From: Mageeibacillus sp. UBA1255
GTDB taxonomy: Bacteria; Bacillota; Clostridia; UBA1212; UBA1255
Assembly (NCBI GenBank): GCA_002308795.1
Contig: DBVV01000069.1
Coordinates: forward strand, 31,919-42,180
DNA length: 10,262 nt
Direction: 5' to 3'
Positions 1-6,288 of this stretch are shown piece after piece (position 1 is the first letter of the stretch; each line of letters begins with the position of its first letter). The notes under the pieces are model-generated. The model did not search any database, was not told where the DNA came from, and saw only the letters and a program-made list of their open reading frames with translations. Both the position numbers and the translations under genes were made by a program.

Positions 1-1064
1 CCGTCTTTCATTACATAATCTTTTCCCTCTGATCGGACGAGTCCTTTTTCTCTTGCGGCGTTATAAGAGCCGCATTCCATAAGGTCGTCGTAAGAAACGA
101 TCTCCGCGCGGATAAAACCTTTTTCGAAATCCGAATGGATCTTACCGGCAGCCTGAGGAGCTTTAGTACCTTCAGTAATAGTCCAGGCTCTCACTTCTTT
201 AGGACCGGCAGTAAGGAAACTGATCAATCCCAAAAGTTTATATCCCGCTTTGATCAGCTGGTCAAGTCCGGATTCCTCAACGCCTAATTCGCTCAAAAAT
301 TCAACTCTTTCATCATCCGGAAGAGACGCGATCTCTTCTTCAAGACGGCTGCAGACAGTTATCATTTCGGCATTCTCCGAATCAGCTACCTGCTTTAATT
401 CTTTAACGTATTCCGAAGCAAACGGATCGGAAATATCGTCCTCGGAAATGTTTGCCACGTAGATCACCGGCTTTGCGGTAAGAAGGAACAGGGAACGCAT
501 CAGCTCGTTTTCCTCCGGGTCAAGTTCCAGAGATCTCGCCGGCTTTTCATTGCCCAGATGTTCCTCTATCTTTTTAAGAGTCTCAAGCTCCGCGAGAATC
601 TTACGGTCTCCGCTTTTAGCCATTTTACCTGTGCGCTCGATACGGCGCTCTACCTGTTCGAGGTCGCTAAGGATAAGCTCGAGATTGATCGTCTGCGAAT
701 CTCCGGAAGGACTGACTGAATTCTCAACGCGTATGATATCATCTGAAGCAAAGCATCTCACGACGTGGGCGATCGCGTCACACTCTCTGATGTGGGCAAG
801 GAATTTATTGCCAAGGCCTTCACCTTTGCTCGCGCCCTTTACCAGTCCGGCGATGTCAACGAATTCGATAACGGCCGGCGTACGTTTTTCTGGGTCGTAC
901 ATCTCGCACAGTCTGTCGAGGCGTTTATCCGGGACGGCAACAGTTCCGACGTTCGGCTCTATCGTACAGAACGGATAATTCGCGCACTCCGCTCCTGCCT
1001 TGGTTATCGCGTTAAACAAAGTGCTTTTACCAACGTTTGGAAGTCCTACTATTCCTATCTTCAT
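1..1064 (-). CDS. ychF: Redox-regulated ATPase YchF (Obg/OLA1-family P-loop protein), 3' end cut by window edge
   Basis: YchF/OLA1 proteins are ribosome-associated P-loop NTPases of the Obg family that prefer ATP to GTP. The 354 complete codons visible begin MKIGIVGLPNVGKSTLFNAI, giving the G1 loop GLPNVGKST (residues 7-15). The G3 motif is DIAG (70-73), followed by LVKGASKGEGLGNKFLAHIR, a YchF signature. At the G4 position there is YVANISED (202-209) in place of NKxD, as expected for this ATP-preferring branch. A coiled-coil insertion lies at about 127-170. The C-terminal TGS domain is visible as TAGPKEVRAWTI and KAPQAAGKIHSDFEKGFIRA (285-320). Family proteins are about 365 residues long, so only about ten residues and the stop are missing at base 1. 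The ATG at 1062-1064 has GGAG about 10 bases upstream and is the natural start because the P-loop follows at once. It is divergent from the response regulator and has its own promoter. It looks intact. Confidence 0.97.
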   Translation of the reverse strand, partial: MKIGIVGLPNVGKSTLFNAITKAGAECANYPFCTIEPNVGTVAVPDKRLDRLCEMYDPEKRTPAVIEFVDIAGLVKGASKGEGLGNKFLAHIRECDAIAHVVRCFASDDIIRVENSVSPSGDSQTINLELILSDLEQVERRIERTGKMAKSGDRKILAELETLKKIEEHLGNEKPARSLELDPEENELMRSLFLLTAKPVIYVANISEDDISDPFASEYVKELKQVADSENAEMITVCSRLEEEIASLPDDERVEFLSELGVEESGLDQLIKAGYKLLGLISFLTAGPKEVRAWTITEGTKAPQAAGKIHSDFEKGFIRAEIVSYDDLMECGSYNAAREKGLVRSEGKDYVMKD

Positions 1065-1110
1065 GTGATTCAGCTCCGGTTAAAAAGTGGCGGTATCGAC
1101 CGCTTCGATG

Positions 1111-1139
1111 ATTATACCATTTACAGAATCAATTCTCAA
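1111..1139 (-). promoter_or_regulatory. Sigma-A-type promoter for ychF
   Basis: Read on the minus strand, a TTGAGA -35 box (plus coordinates 1134-1139) is separated by exactly 17 bases from a perfect TATAAT -10 box (1111-1116). Transcription would start near 1104, giving a leader of roughly 40 bases before the ychF ATG at 1064. Its -35 box lies only 10 bases from that of the opposite promoter, so the two are back to back. No experimental support is available. Confidence 0.72.
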
Positions 1140-1149
1140 CAAAATACAA

Positions 1150-1178
1150 TTGTTTTAATTGACACAAAATATTATAAT
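1150..1178 (+). promoter_or_regulatory. Sigma-A-type promoter for the response regulator/htrA/nth block
   Basis: A TTGTTT -35 box (1150-1155) and a perfect TATAAT -10 box (1173-1178) are separated by 17 bases in an AT-rich stretch. Transcription would begin near 1185, leaving a leader of about 85 bases before the TTG start at 1270. A small inverted repeat, CAATT/AATTG (arms 1147-1151 and 1157-1161), straddles the -35 box and could be an operator; that is inference. A TTGACA at 1159-1164 is badly spaced from the -10 box and was not used. Confidence 0.68.
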
Positions 1179-1189
1179 TAACAGGTATA

Positions 1190-1239
1190 CGTGCATTGTC
1201 CCCGGCGCGGAAGTAACGGTCTGCCTGAAGTAATGCGCG
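1190..1239 (+). promoter_or_regulatory. Possible leader hairpin upstream of the response regulator
   Basis: Bases 1190-1197 (CGTGCATT) can pair with 1232-1239 (AATGCGCG) in eight consecutive pairs including one G-U, closing a loop of 34 bases. It lies inside the predicted 5' leader and ends about a dozen bases before the ribosome site. No U-run follows, so it is not a classical terminator. It does not match any riboswitch I recognise. An 8-bp stem with a large loop can occur by chance, hence the low confidence. Confidence 0.2.
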
Positions 1240-1250
1240 CGTGATCAAAA

Positions 1251-1260
1251 AAGGAAGGAG
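1251..1260 (+). promoter_or_regulatory. Ribosome binding site that fixes the TTG start of the response regulator
   Basis: AAGGAAGGAG ends nine bases before the TTG at 1270. No ATG or GTG occurs in frame near the start of the receiver domain; the next in-frame ATG is residue 34, inside the fold. The site therefore supports the TTG. Confidence 0.75.
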
Positions 1261-1269
1261 AGCCGGATA

Positions 1270-2001
1270 TTGAAGCCTAATAATACGATACTATTAATAG
1301 ACGAACAGCCTGAATCATATTCCAGGATCTTACGCTCCGGATTCTTCAGACTTTTTGATCTTAAATATATGCCTGGACCTGACGAGGCTCTGGATTATCT
1401 GAAAACGGCGGAAACGAATATCGATATCGTTCTCACCGAAACGAATTTCGGAGGGACAGATCGATCTGCTGAACTGATCGGAGCGATAAAAGCCGAACGT
1501 TCCGATATACCGGTTATCGTTATAAGCATAAAAACGTCGCCTGTTGACGCCGCTTTAGCCCTGGAAAACGGTGCCGACGACTATATAAGAAAGCCTTTTG
1601 ACGAAATGGAACTGGCGGCAAGGCTCAAAAGAGTATTGTCCCGGTACGCGAAAGAGGCAGGAGATACACGGAACGGCGAAGTGATCAGGCTGAACGGGCT
1701 TGTAATAAACAAGAGCGCTTATACTGTGTCTGCAGGCGGATCAGAAATAAAGATGCCGCCTAAGGAGATTGATCTGCTTTATTATCTGGCGTCTTCGCCG
1801 GACAATGTTTTTTCGAGAAAGGATCTCCTCGGAAAGATATGGGGGTATGACTATTTCGGCGGGACAAGGACCGTTGACATCCACGTTAACAGGATCCGGG
1901 GGAAATTGTCAGATCATGATTGCTCCTGGTCGATCGTGACCGTCTGGGGAAAAGGATATAAATTAACCAATTGTTCCGCTTTTGCGGATCAAAGAGGCTG
2001 A
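1270..2001 (+). CDS. OmpR/PhoB-family response regulator with Glu at the phosphoacceptor position
   Basis: This is a 243-residue two-domain DNA-binding regulator of usual family length. Residues 4-126 form the receiver: an acidic pair D11/E12 after strand 1 (TILLIDEQ), S86 after strand 4 (VIVIS), ENGADDYIRKPF (99-110) with the conserved lysine K108, and an ELAARLKRVL helix. Where the family has the phosphorylated Asp at the end of strand 3 (DLxLLD), this protein reads DIVLTE (52-57), so the acceptor appears to be Glu57. Residues about 135-235 form the winged-helix DNA-binding domain, with PPKEIDLLYYLASSPDNVFS, RTVDIHVNRIRGKL and VWGKGYKL all typical. It starts at TTG, supported by a strong ribosome site. 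No histidine kinase is adjacent; an HtrA protease gene follows 17 bases later and is the likeliest co-transcribed partner. The fold is certain. Whether it is regulated by phosphorylation is open, since Asp-to-Glu can mimic the phosphorylated state in some response regulators. Confidence 0.93.
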   Translation: MKPNNTILLIDEQPESYSRILRSGFFRLFDLKYMPGPDEALDYLKTAETNIDIVLTETNFGGTDRSAELIGAIKAERSDIPVIVISIKTSPVDAALALENGADDYIRKPFDEMELAARLKRVLSRYAKEAGDTRNGEVIRLNGLVINKSAYTVSAGGSEIKMPPKEIDLLYYLASSPDNVFSRKDLLGKIWGYDYFGGTRTVDIHVNRIRGKLSDHDCSWSIVTVWGKGYKLTNCSAFADQRG

Positions 2002-2018
2002 CAGAAGAGGTGTTTTAA

Positions 2019-3578
2019 ATGACAGATGAAAAAGATGTATTTGAAAAAGATGATATGATCTCCGGTACTGCGGACGAAGCGGTCCATGATGCGGTTCCTG
2101 ATGATACTGCCTCGGATGAATCATCGTTAGACAGAATAATGAGGATCATCAGGGAAGTCGGCGATGAAGAGAGCGATGAAGAGAGTGATGACGTTTTAAC
2201 GACCGGCGAAAACGGAGAAACAGTCGAAATAAAAGAATCCGACGATGAAGAGCTTCCGGACGAAAATATCGATTACAAAGCGACTCTTAAAAAACTGAAA
2301 GCCGAGTATAAAGCTGTAAAAAAAGAAGAACGCTCCGCAAAAGCAAAAGAAAGAGAAGCCAGGACAGGATACGGCGCGAGGCTCGGGATCACGGTACTTA
2401 TAGCCGTATTATCAACGCTGTTATGCTTCGTACTGCTGACTGTTTTCGTATTTTTGTTCCCGACGCGAGATTCGAGCCTTTTTGCGACGATGGCTAAAAG
2501 ATACGCCAGGAAATACGATTATAACTCATCACAGGGGACTTCAAAGATCGGTGACAACGAGATCGAACCGGGATCGAACGTAACCATCAACGTTGACGGC
2601 GAATTCTCCGCTGCAGCCGCATACGCAAAAGCATCCGATTCTGTCGTTGCCATCGTAACGGTAAGAGTAGGAAAGGACGCGGAAGGCAATACCGTCGAAA
2701 ACGCACAGGCTCAGGGCGCGGGAGTCGTTATTTCAGAGGACGGAGAGATCCTGACCAACAATCACGTGATCAAATCCGTGATCGACACTGCGACCGGAGG
2801 GATCGCAGAAGGATTCAAGATCTATATTTATTTTGACAGCCCGCGGTCGAGACCATACGAAGTGACTTCGATAATCGGGTATGATGCGGAATTTGACCTC
2901 GCGCTGATAAAGATCGACAGGAAAGGACTTAAACCGATCGAATTCTTTGATTCGGATAACTTAACGGTAGGAGAGTCCGTCATCGCCATCGGAAGCCCCG
3001 GCGGGATCGAATTCATGGGCTCTGTCTGCGACGGTATAATCAGCGGGCTCAAACGGACGATAACCTCGTCCGATTCGGGGGCAATTCTCTACGATATGAT
3101 ACAGATGACAACGCCTATCAATCCCGGCAACAGCGGCGGTGCAGTCGTTAACAGCAAAGGGCAGCTCGTCGGAATAAGCGTTATAAAAATAGTAGCCGAT
3201 AACTACGAAAATATGGGATTCGCTATCTCGTCTAATACGGCGTCCAGGATCATAAAGTCTTTCAGACAATACGGCAGATACGTAAAGCCTCTCTTAGGTG
3301 TAACGATCAACACGGTGTACGGCTGGAGAGACGCCGACGAAAACGGCTGGCCTCTCGGATGCCTGGTCGTTGAAGTTTCGGAAAACAGCGGAGCATTCAA
3401 AGCCGGGATCAAAAAAGACGATATCATATGCCAGATAGACGGCGTCGATTCACCCGATTATACCAGCCTGCGTACACGTCTGCTTCGATTCGCTCCTGAC
3501 GACGAGGTAGTGTTTAAAGTGTACAGACCTTCGGAAGACAAATATTACGAGTTCACAGTTAAATTAACGGCTGCGTGA
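2019..3578 (+). CDS. htrA: Membrane-anchored HtrA/DegP-type trypsin-like serine protease with C-terminal PDZ domain
   Basis: HtrA proteases degrade or refold damaged proteins outside the membrane. In this 519-residue protein, residues 1-83 are very acidic and unconserved and 84-116 are Lys/Glu-rich, likely helical. One membrane segment lies at about 122-147 (ITVLIAVLSTLLCFVLLTVF region), acting as a signal anchor with the N-terminus in the cytoplasm. A chymotrypsin-like protease domain spans about 195-415. The triad is visible: His249 in ILTNNHV, Asp293 in EFDLALIKID, and Ser372 in TTPINPGNSGGAVVNSKGQL. Residues about 424-518 form one PDZ domain (PLLGVTI, GAFKAGIKKDDIICQIDG). The ATG has AGAGG upstream. 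This layout (cytoplasmic tail, single TM, protease, one PDZ) matches Gram-positive HtrA/YkdA/YvtA-type proteins, though the cytoplasmic tail of about 120 residues is long. It probably shares a transcript with the upstream response regulator, which suggests stress-responsive expression; that is inference. Confidence 0.95.
   Translation: MTDEKDVFEKDDMISGTADEAVHDAVPDDTASDESSLDRIMRIIREVGDEESDEESDDVLTTGENGETVEIKESDDEELPDENIDYKATLKKLKAEYKAVKKEERSAKAKEREARTGYGARLGITVLIAVLSTLLCFVLLTVFVFLFPTRDSSLFATMAKRYARKYDYNSSQGTSKIGDNEIEPGSNVTINVDGEFSAAAAYAKASDSVVAIVTVRVGKDAEGNTVENAQAQGAGVVISEDGEILTNNHVIKSVIDTATGGIAEGFKIYIYFDSPRSRPYEVTSIIGYDAEFDLALIKIDRKGLKPIEFFDSDNLTVGESVIAIGSPGGIEFMGSVCDGIISGLKRTITSSDSGAILYDMIQMTTPINPGNSGGAVVNSKGQLVGISVIKIVADNYENMGFAISSNTASRIIKSFRQYGRYVKPLLGVTINTVYGWRDADENGWPLGCLVVEVSENSGAFKAGIKKDDIICQIDGVDSPDYTSLRTRLLRFAPDDEVVFKVYRPSEDKYYEFTVKLTAA
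2161..2184 (+). repeat. Two perfect tandem copies of a 12-base unit inside the htrA acidic tail
   Basis: GCGATGAAGAGA occurs at 2161-2172 and again at 2173-2184, followed by a partial third copy (GTGATG). In frame it encodes the repeated DEES motif (residues 49-58 of the protease). Copy-number change would add or remove four residues without a frameshift. Confidence 0.8.
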
Positions 3579-3613
3579 TAACTATAAGGGCGGCAGAGGC
3601 TGATCGCAGAAAT

Positions 3614-4285
3614 ATGGAAAAGAACAGAGAAGAATTAAACGAGATAATAAGACTTCTGCGGGAGAAATATCCTGACGGTGATAAGTGCAGCCTGACATTT
3701 AAAAGTCCGGTCCAGCTGCTCGTCAGCACGATCCTGTCCGCGCAGTGTACGGACGTCAGGGTAAATAAAGTAACACCGTCTTTATTCGCACGTTTCCCCG
3801 ATGCCGCTTCGCTCGCTCTGGCTGACGTATCGGAGATCGAAGAACTGATACATTCATGCGGACTTTACCGTTCGAAAGCAGCAAACATCAAAAAGTGCGC
3901 TGAAATGATCGTAGAGCGATTCGACGGAACTGTGCCTGATAATATTGACGACCTCACGAAACTGCCGGGAACGGGCCGTAAGACGGCAAATCTCGTGATC
4001 GGCGAATGGTTCGGAAGGCCGGCGTACGTTATTGACACCCATGTGAAACGGATCTGGCACCTGATCGGCATAACAGACAGCGAGACACCTGAATCGATCG
4101 AGCGTGATCTGCGATTACTGATTCCGCCTGAAGATCCTGAGGCCTCAGACGCTTTAGCGCTTTCCCATCTTCTTATAACTCACGGCAGGAATACGTGCAA
4201 AGCAGGAAGGCCGGATTGCGCAGTGTGCTGTATAAAAGAGCATTGCGATCACTTCGAAAAAAAACACGCCAAGCGGGACGGATAA
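3614..4285 (+). CDS. nth: Endonuclease III (HhH-GPD base-excision DNA glycosylase/AP lyase)
   Basis: Endonuclease III removes oxidised pyrimidines and cleaves the abasic site during base-excision repair. In the 223-residue form, SPVQLLVSTILSAQCTDVRVNKV (31-53) is the family N-terminal signature. The helix-hairpin-helix LPGTGRKTAN (117-126) carries the catalytic Lys123, and VIDTHVKR (139-146) carries the catalytic Asp141. Cys195, Cys202, Cys205 and Cys211 give the C-x6-C-x2-C-x5-C pattern of the [4Fe-4S] cluster. I prefer the ATG at 3614 because the protein then aligns from its first residues with known Nth proteins. A GTG at 3575 overlaps the htrA stop (GTGA) and would add 13 non-family residues; it has no ribosome site but could be used by translational coupling. 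The ATG itself has only a weak, rather distant GAGG. It likely shares the response regulator/htrA transcript. It looks complete and functional. Confidence 0.95.
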   Translation: MEKNREELNEIIRLLREKYPDGDKCSLTFKSPVQLLVSTILSAQCTDVRVNKVTPSLFARFPDAASLALADVSEIEELIHSCGLYRSKAANIKKCAEMIVERFDGTVPDNIDDLTKLPGTGRKTANLVIGEWFGRPAYVIDTHVKRIWHLIGITDSETPESIERDLRLLIPPEDPEASDALALSHLLITHGRNTCKAGRPDCAVCCIKEHCDHFEKKHAKRDG

Positions 4286-4301
4286 GGACAATAAAAAATA
4301 A

Positions 4302-4330
4302 TTGCCCGGAATAACATCGTGTGGTAAAAT
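4302..4330 (+). promoter_or_regulatory. Extended -10 promoter for the cotH-like/tatD/hflKC block
   Basis: TTGCCC (4302-4307) and TAAAAT (4325-4330) are separated by 17 bases, and a TG at 4322-4323 gives an extended -10 element. Transcription would start near 4337, about 90 bases before the preferred start of the CotH-like gene. It lies in the only sizeable gap between genes on this strand, which supports a new transcription unit. No rho-independent terminator for the preceding nth gene is visible, so read-through is possible. Confidence 0.62.
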
Positions 4331-4333
4331 CAT

Positions 4334-4350
4334 AACAGGCGGAACAGGCG
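4334..4350 (+). repeat. Direct repeat AACAGGCG at the predicted transcription start
   Basis: AACAGGCG is found at 4334-4341 and 4343-4350, one base apart (period 9), immediately downstream of the -10 box. Its placement over the predicted start would suit a repressor site, but no regulator can be named. A second small element, the inverted repeat ACGGT-A-ACCGT, lies at 4365-4375. Confidence 0.4.
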
Positions 4351-4424
4351 TCACGCTGCCGCGGACGGTAACCGTATAACATGTTTAAGAATAAAAGATG
4401 CCGCTATGGCAAAAGGCAGATAGT

Positions 4425-6287
4425 ATGAAAAGCAAAAACCGGATAATGTTCTTTTCTGCAATAATTATCATATGTGTATTCGGCCTCGCATTGACGTGGT
4501 TCCTTCAGCTTATTCTTTCCTCTGCGAGCTCCGCAGAAGAACAGAGCGTTCCGACTGACGGTCCGGAACAGGCACAGTCGGCGCAGGGTCCCGATCTTTC
4601 CGACGTTTCGGTCTCGCATTCATCCGGTTTTTACGACACTGCTATAAAACTCGAAATGTATCCGCCTGAAGGGTATGATATATATTACACCGTAACTATG
4701 TCATCCGCCAGAAGCCTGACCGACGGAAGAACCGCGCCTACCGGAGAATCGTACTTTTTTGTAGGAGGAAAAGATCCTGATCCTGCGAATCTGGACACCG
4801 AGGACAGAGCGTCATATGATTATAAACTTTTCAACACTTCCGAAGGAAGGGCGCTTACTTATAAGTATAAGACGCCTCTCGACTTTGTAAACCAAAGTAA
4901 CTTTACATCGCTTGTCGTAACCGTTAAAGCCGCTATTTTCAAAAATAACGTACGTCTGAGTCCTGTAAGGCACTTTACGTATATACTGGGCAGTATCAAC
5001 GGCGATAAATCTTATAAAGATATCTACGGTTCGATGCTTATTTCGATAACGATCGACGACGAACTGCTTTATGATTACGAGACCGGTATTTTCATCAGCG
5101 GTAAGAAGTATGACGAGGCGATGGAAAACGGTGTGGCTATCGATCCGTGGACGCCGAGAAATTACAACCAGCGCGGAACGGAATGGGAACGCCTGGCGCA
5201 CGTAGATTTCTTTGACGAAAACGGAAAACTCGTATTGTCCCAGATCTGCGGAGTCCGGGTGGCAGGAGGAACGAGCCGCGGCGCGACAATAAAGTCACTT
5301 AAACTTGTTGCCGGCACGGGATACGATGGAAATGACAGGTTTAATTATCCTTTCTTCGAGGGTGCCAGGAACGTTAACGGCGATCCGATCACTTCATATA
5401 AAAAGCTCGTTTTAAGAAATCCACGCAACGATATCGGCGGGACAATGGTACGTGATCAGCTGCTTCATAAGCTTGGCGGCGTAGTCGGAGTTGATTATCA
5501 GGAAGGCCGCGACGCAGTCGTATACCTTAACGGAAAATACTATTCGATAATGTGTCTGCACGAAGCGCTTGACGCCGAATATTACGAGGATCATTATTTC
5601 GTGAATAAAAATAACGTGGCATCTTTCCTGATCAGATCCGATCAGTATTTGTTCAGATATAAGCAGGAAAGCGGCACGGACGAGCAGTTCAAATCGTTCA
5701 AAGCAGATATGAATTATCTGATCTATAACGACTTTTCGGGCGAGAAAGGTATGGAAAAGATCAGCGAAGTGATCGACGTGGACAACTTCTGCAGGTATAT
5801 GGCTTATCAGATCTTTATCGTTAATCTTGACTGGCCGCATAACAACGTGCTTATCTGGAAATATTTCGGGCCTGAAAGTTCTTCCGTAAAAGCGATGGAC
5901 GGACGATGGAGATTTATACTTAAAGACCTTGACTTCGGACTTAACGATCCCGAAACTGATACTTTTTTCAGGACGCTGAATGACGGTCTGTCGTTTGATG
6001 ATCCCTGTATCGGACCTGTTCTCAGGAACCTGCTTAAGAACAAGACGTTCAGGAGCATTTTCCGTCAGTGCTGCATAGACGTGGCCGATACGCTGTCGGA
6101 AGATTTCCTCATTGAAAAGATCGATGCCGCCGTAGACGGTCTGTCTCTTGATATGCAGCTTTATTCCATGTACAACGGAATGGGGCTTGAGAGCTGGAGA
6201 AATTACTTCGATCAGTGGCGTTCTTTTGCCAAACTCCGCCGGAATTATTTCCTCGATCAGCTGGACCATTATGCGCCGGAGGGTTAA
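4425..6287 (+). CDS. Membrane-anchored CotH-family protein kinase with N-terminal HEX_C/Ig-like domain
   Basis: CotH proteins are atypical secreted or spore-coat kinases; Bacillus CotH phosphorylates coat proteins. In this 620-residue protein, residues 7-30 form one hydrophobic signal anchor (MFFSAIIIICVFGLALTWFL). Residues about 33-60 are a low-complexity linker. Residues about 61-187 resemble the chitobiase/HEX_C-type beta-sandwich often found before CotH domains (SGFYDTAIKLEMYPPEGYDIYYT). The CotH core spans about 200-600: GVRVAGGTSRGATIKSLKL (277-295), NYPFFEG, VLRNPRND, MVRDQLLHKLG, VYLNGKYYSIMCLHEALD (366-383), NLDWPHNNVLIWKY (467-480), and the metal-binding DLDFG (501-505; Asp501, Asp503) after GRWRFILK. 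The kinase should therefore act outside the membrane. I prefer the ATG at 4425 because AAAGG precedes it by 8 bases; ATG 4398 would add nine residues without a ribosome site. The substrate is unknown. No other spore-coat gene is nearby, so a spore role cannot be assumed. Confidence 0.88.
   Translation: MKSKNRIMFFSAIIIICVFGLALTWFLQLILSSASSAEEQSVPTDGPEQAQSAQGPDLSDVSVSHSSGFYDTAIKLEMYPPEGYDIYYTVTMSSARSLTDGRTAPTGESYFFVGGKDPDPANLDTEDRASYDYKLFNTSEGRALTYKYKTPLDFVNQSNFTSLVVTVKAAIFKNNVRLSPVRHFTYILGSINGDKSYKDIYGSMLISITIDDELLYDYETGIFISGKKYDEAMENGVAIDPWTPRNYNQRGTEWERLAHVDFFDENGKLVLSQICGVRVAGGTSRGATIKSLKLVAGTGYDGNDRFNYPFFEGARNVNGDPITSYKKLVLRNPRNDIGGTMVRDQLLHKLGGVVGVDYQEGRDAVVYLNGKYYSIMCLHEALDAEYYEDHYFVNKNNVASFLIRSDQYLFRYKQESGTDEQFKSFKADMNYLIYNDFSGEKGMEKISEVIDVDNFCRYMAYQIFIVNLDWPHNNVLIWKYFGPESSSVKAMDGRWRFILKDLDFGLNDPETDTFFRTLNDGLSFDDPCIGPVLRNLLKNKTFRSIFRQCCIDVADTLSEDFLIEKIDAAVDGLSLDMQLYSMYNGMGLESWRNYFDQWRSFAKLRRNYFLDQLDHYAPEG
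6278..6283 (+). promoter_or_regulatory. Ribosome binding site of tatD inside the cotH-like 3' end
   Basis: GGAGGG ends five bases before the GTG at 6289 and lies within the last codons of the CotH-like gene. It decides the GTG start over the in-frame ATG at 6271, which would place this site inside the coding region and add six basic residues. Confidence 0.7.
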
Positions 6288-6288
6288 A

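Noticed and set aside
1159..1164. Consensus TTGACA as the -35 box of the response regulator promoter
   Set aside because: It lies only 8 bases from the TATAAT at 1173-1178; no good -10 box follows at 16-18 bases.
550..1181. Open frames on the plus strand opposite ychF (550-978 and 765-1181)
   Set aside because: They are antisense to the well-supported ychF. Their products are low-complexity Ser/Arg-rich or featureless, and the second runs through both predicted promoters.
4286..4424. Rho-independent terminator after nth
   Set aside because: No stable GC-rich stem followed by a T-run is visible. The small ACGGT/ACCGT inverted repeat has a 1-base centre and no T-run.
5412..6269. A 285-codon open frame on the minus strand opposite the CotH-like gene
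   Set aside because: It lies wholly antisense to a gene with strong family motifs, has no recognisable domain, and is best explained as a codon-bias shadow.
6148..6288. A longer tatD start at ATG 6148 or ATG 6271
   Set aside because: The extra residues overlap the CotH-like gene and match nothing in the TatD family, whose metal-binding DTHAH lies near the N-terminus. GGAGGG positions the GTG at 6289.
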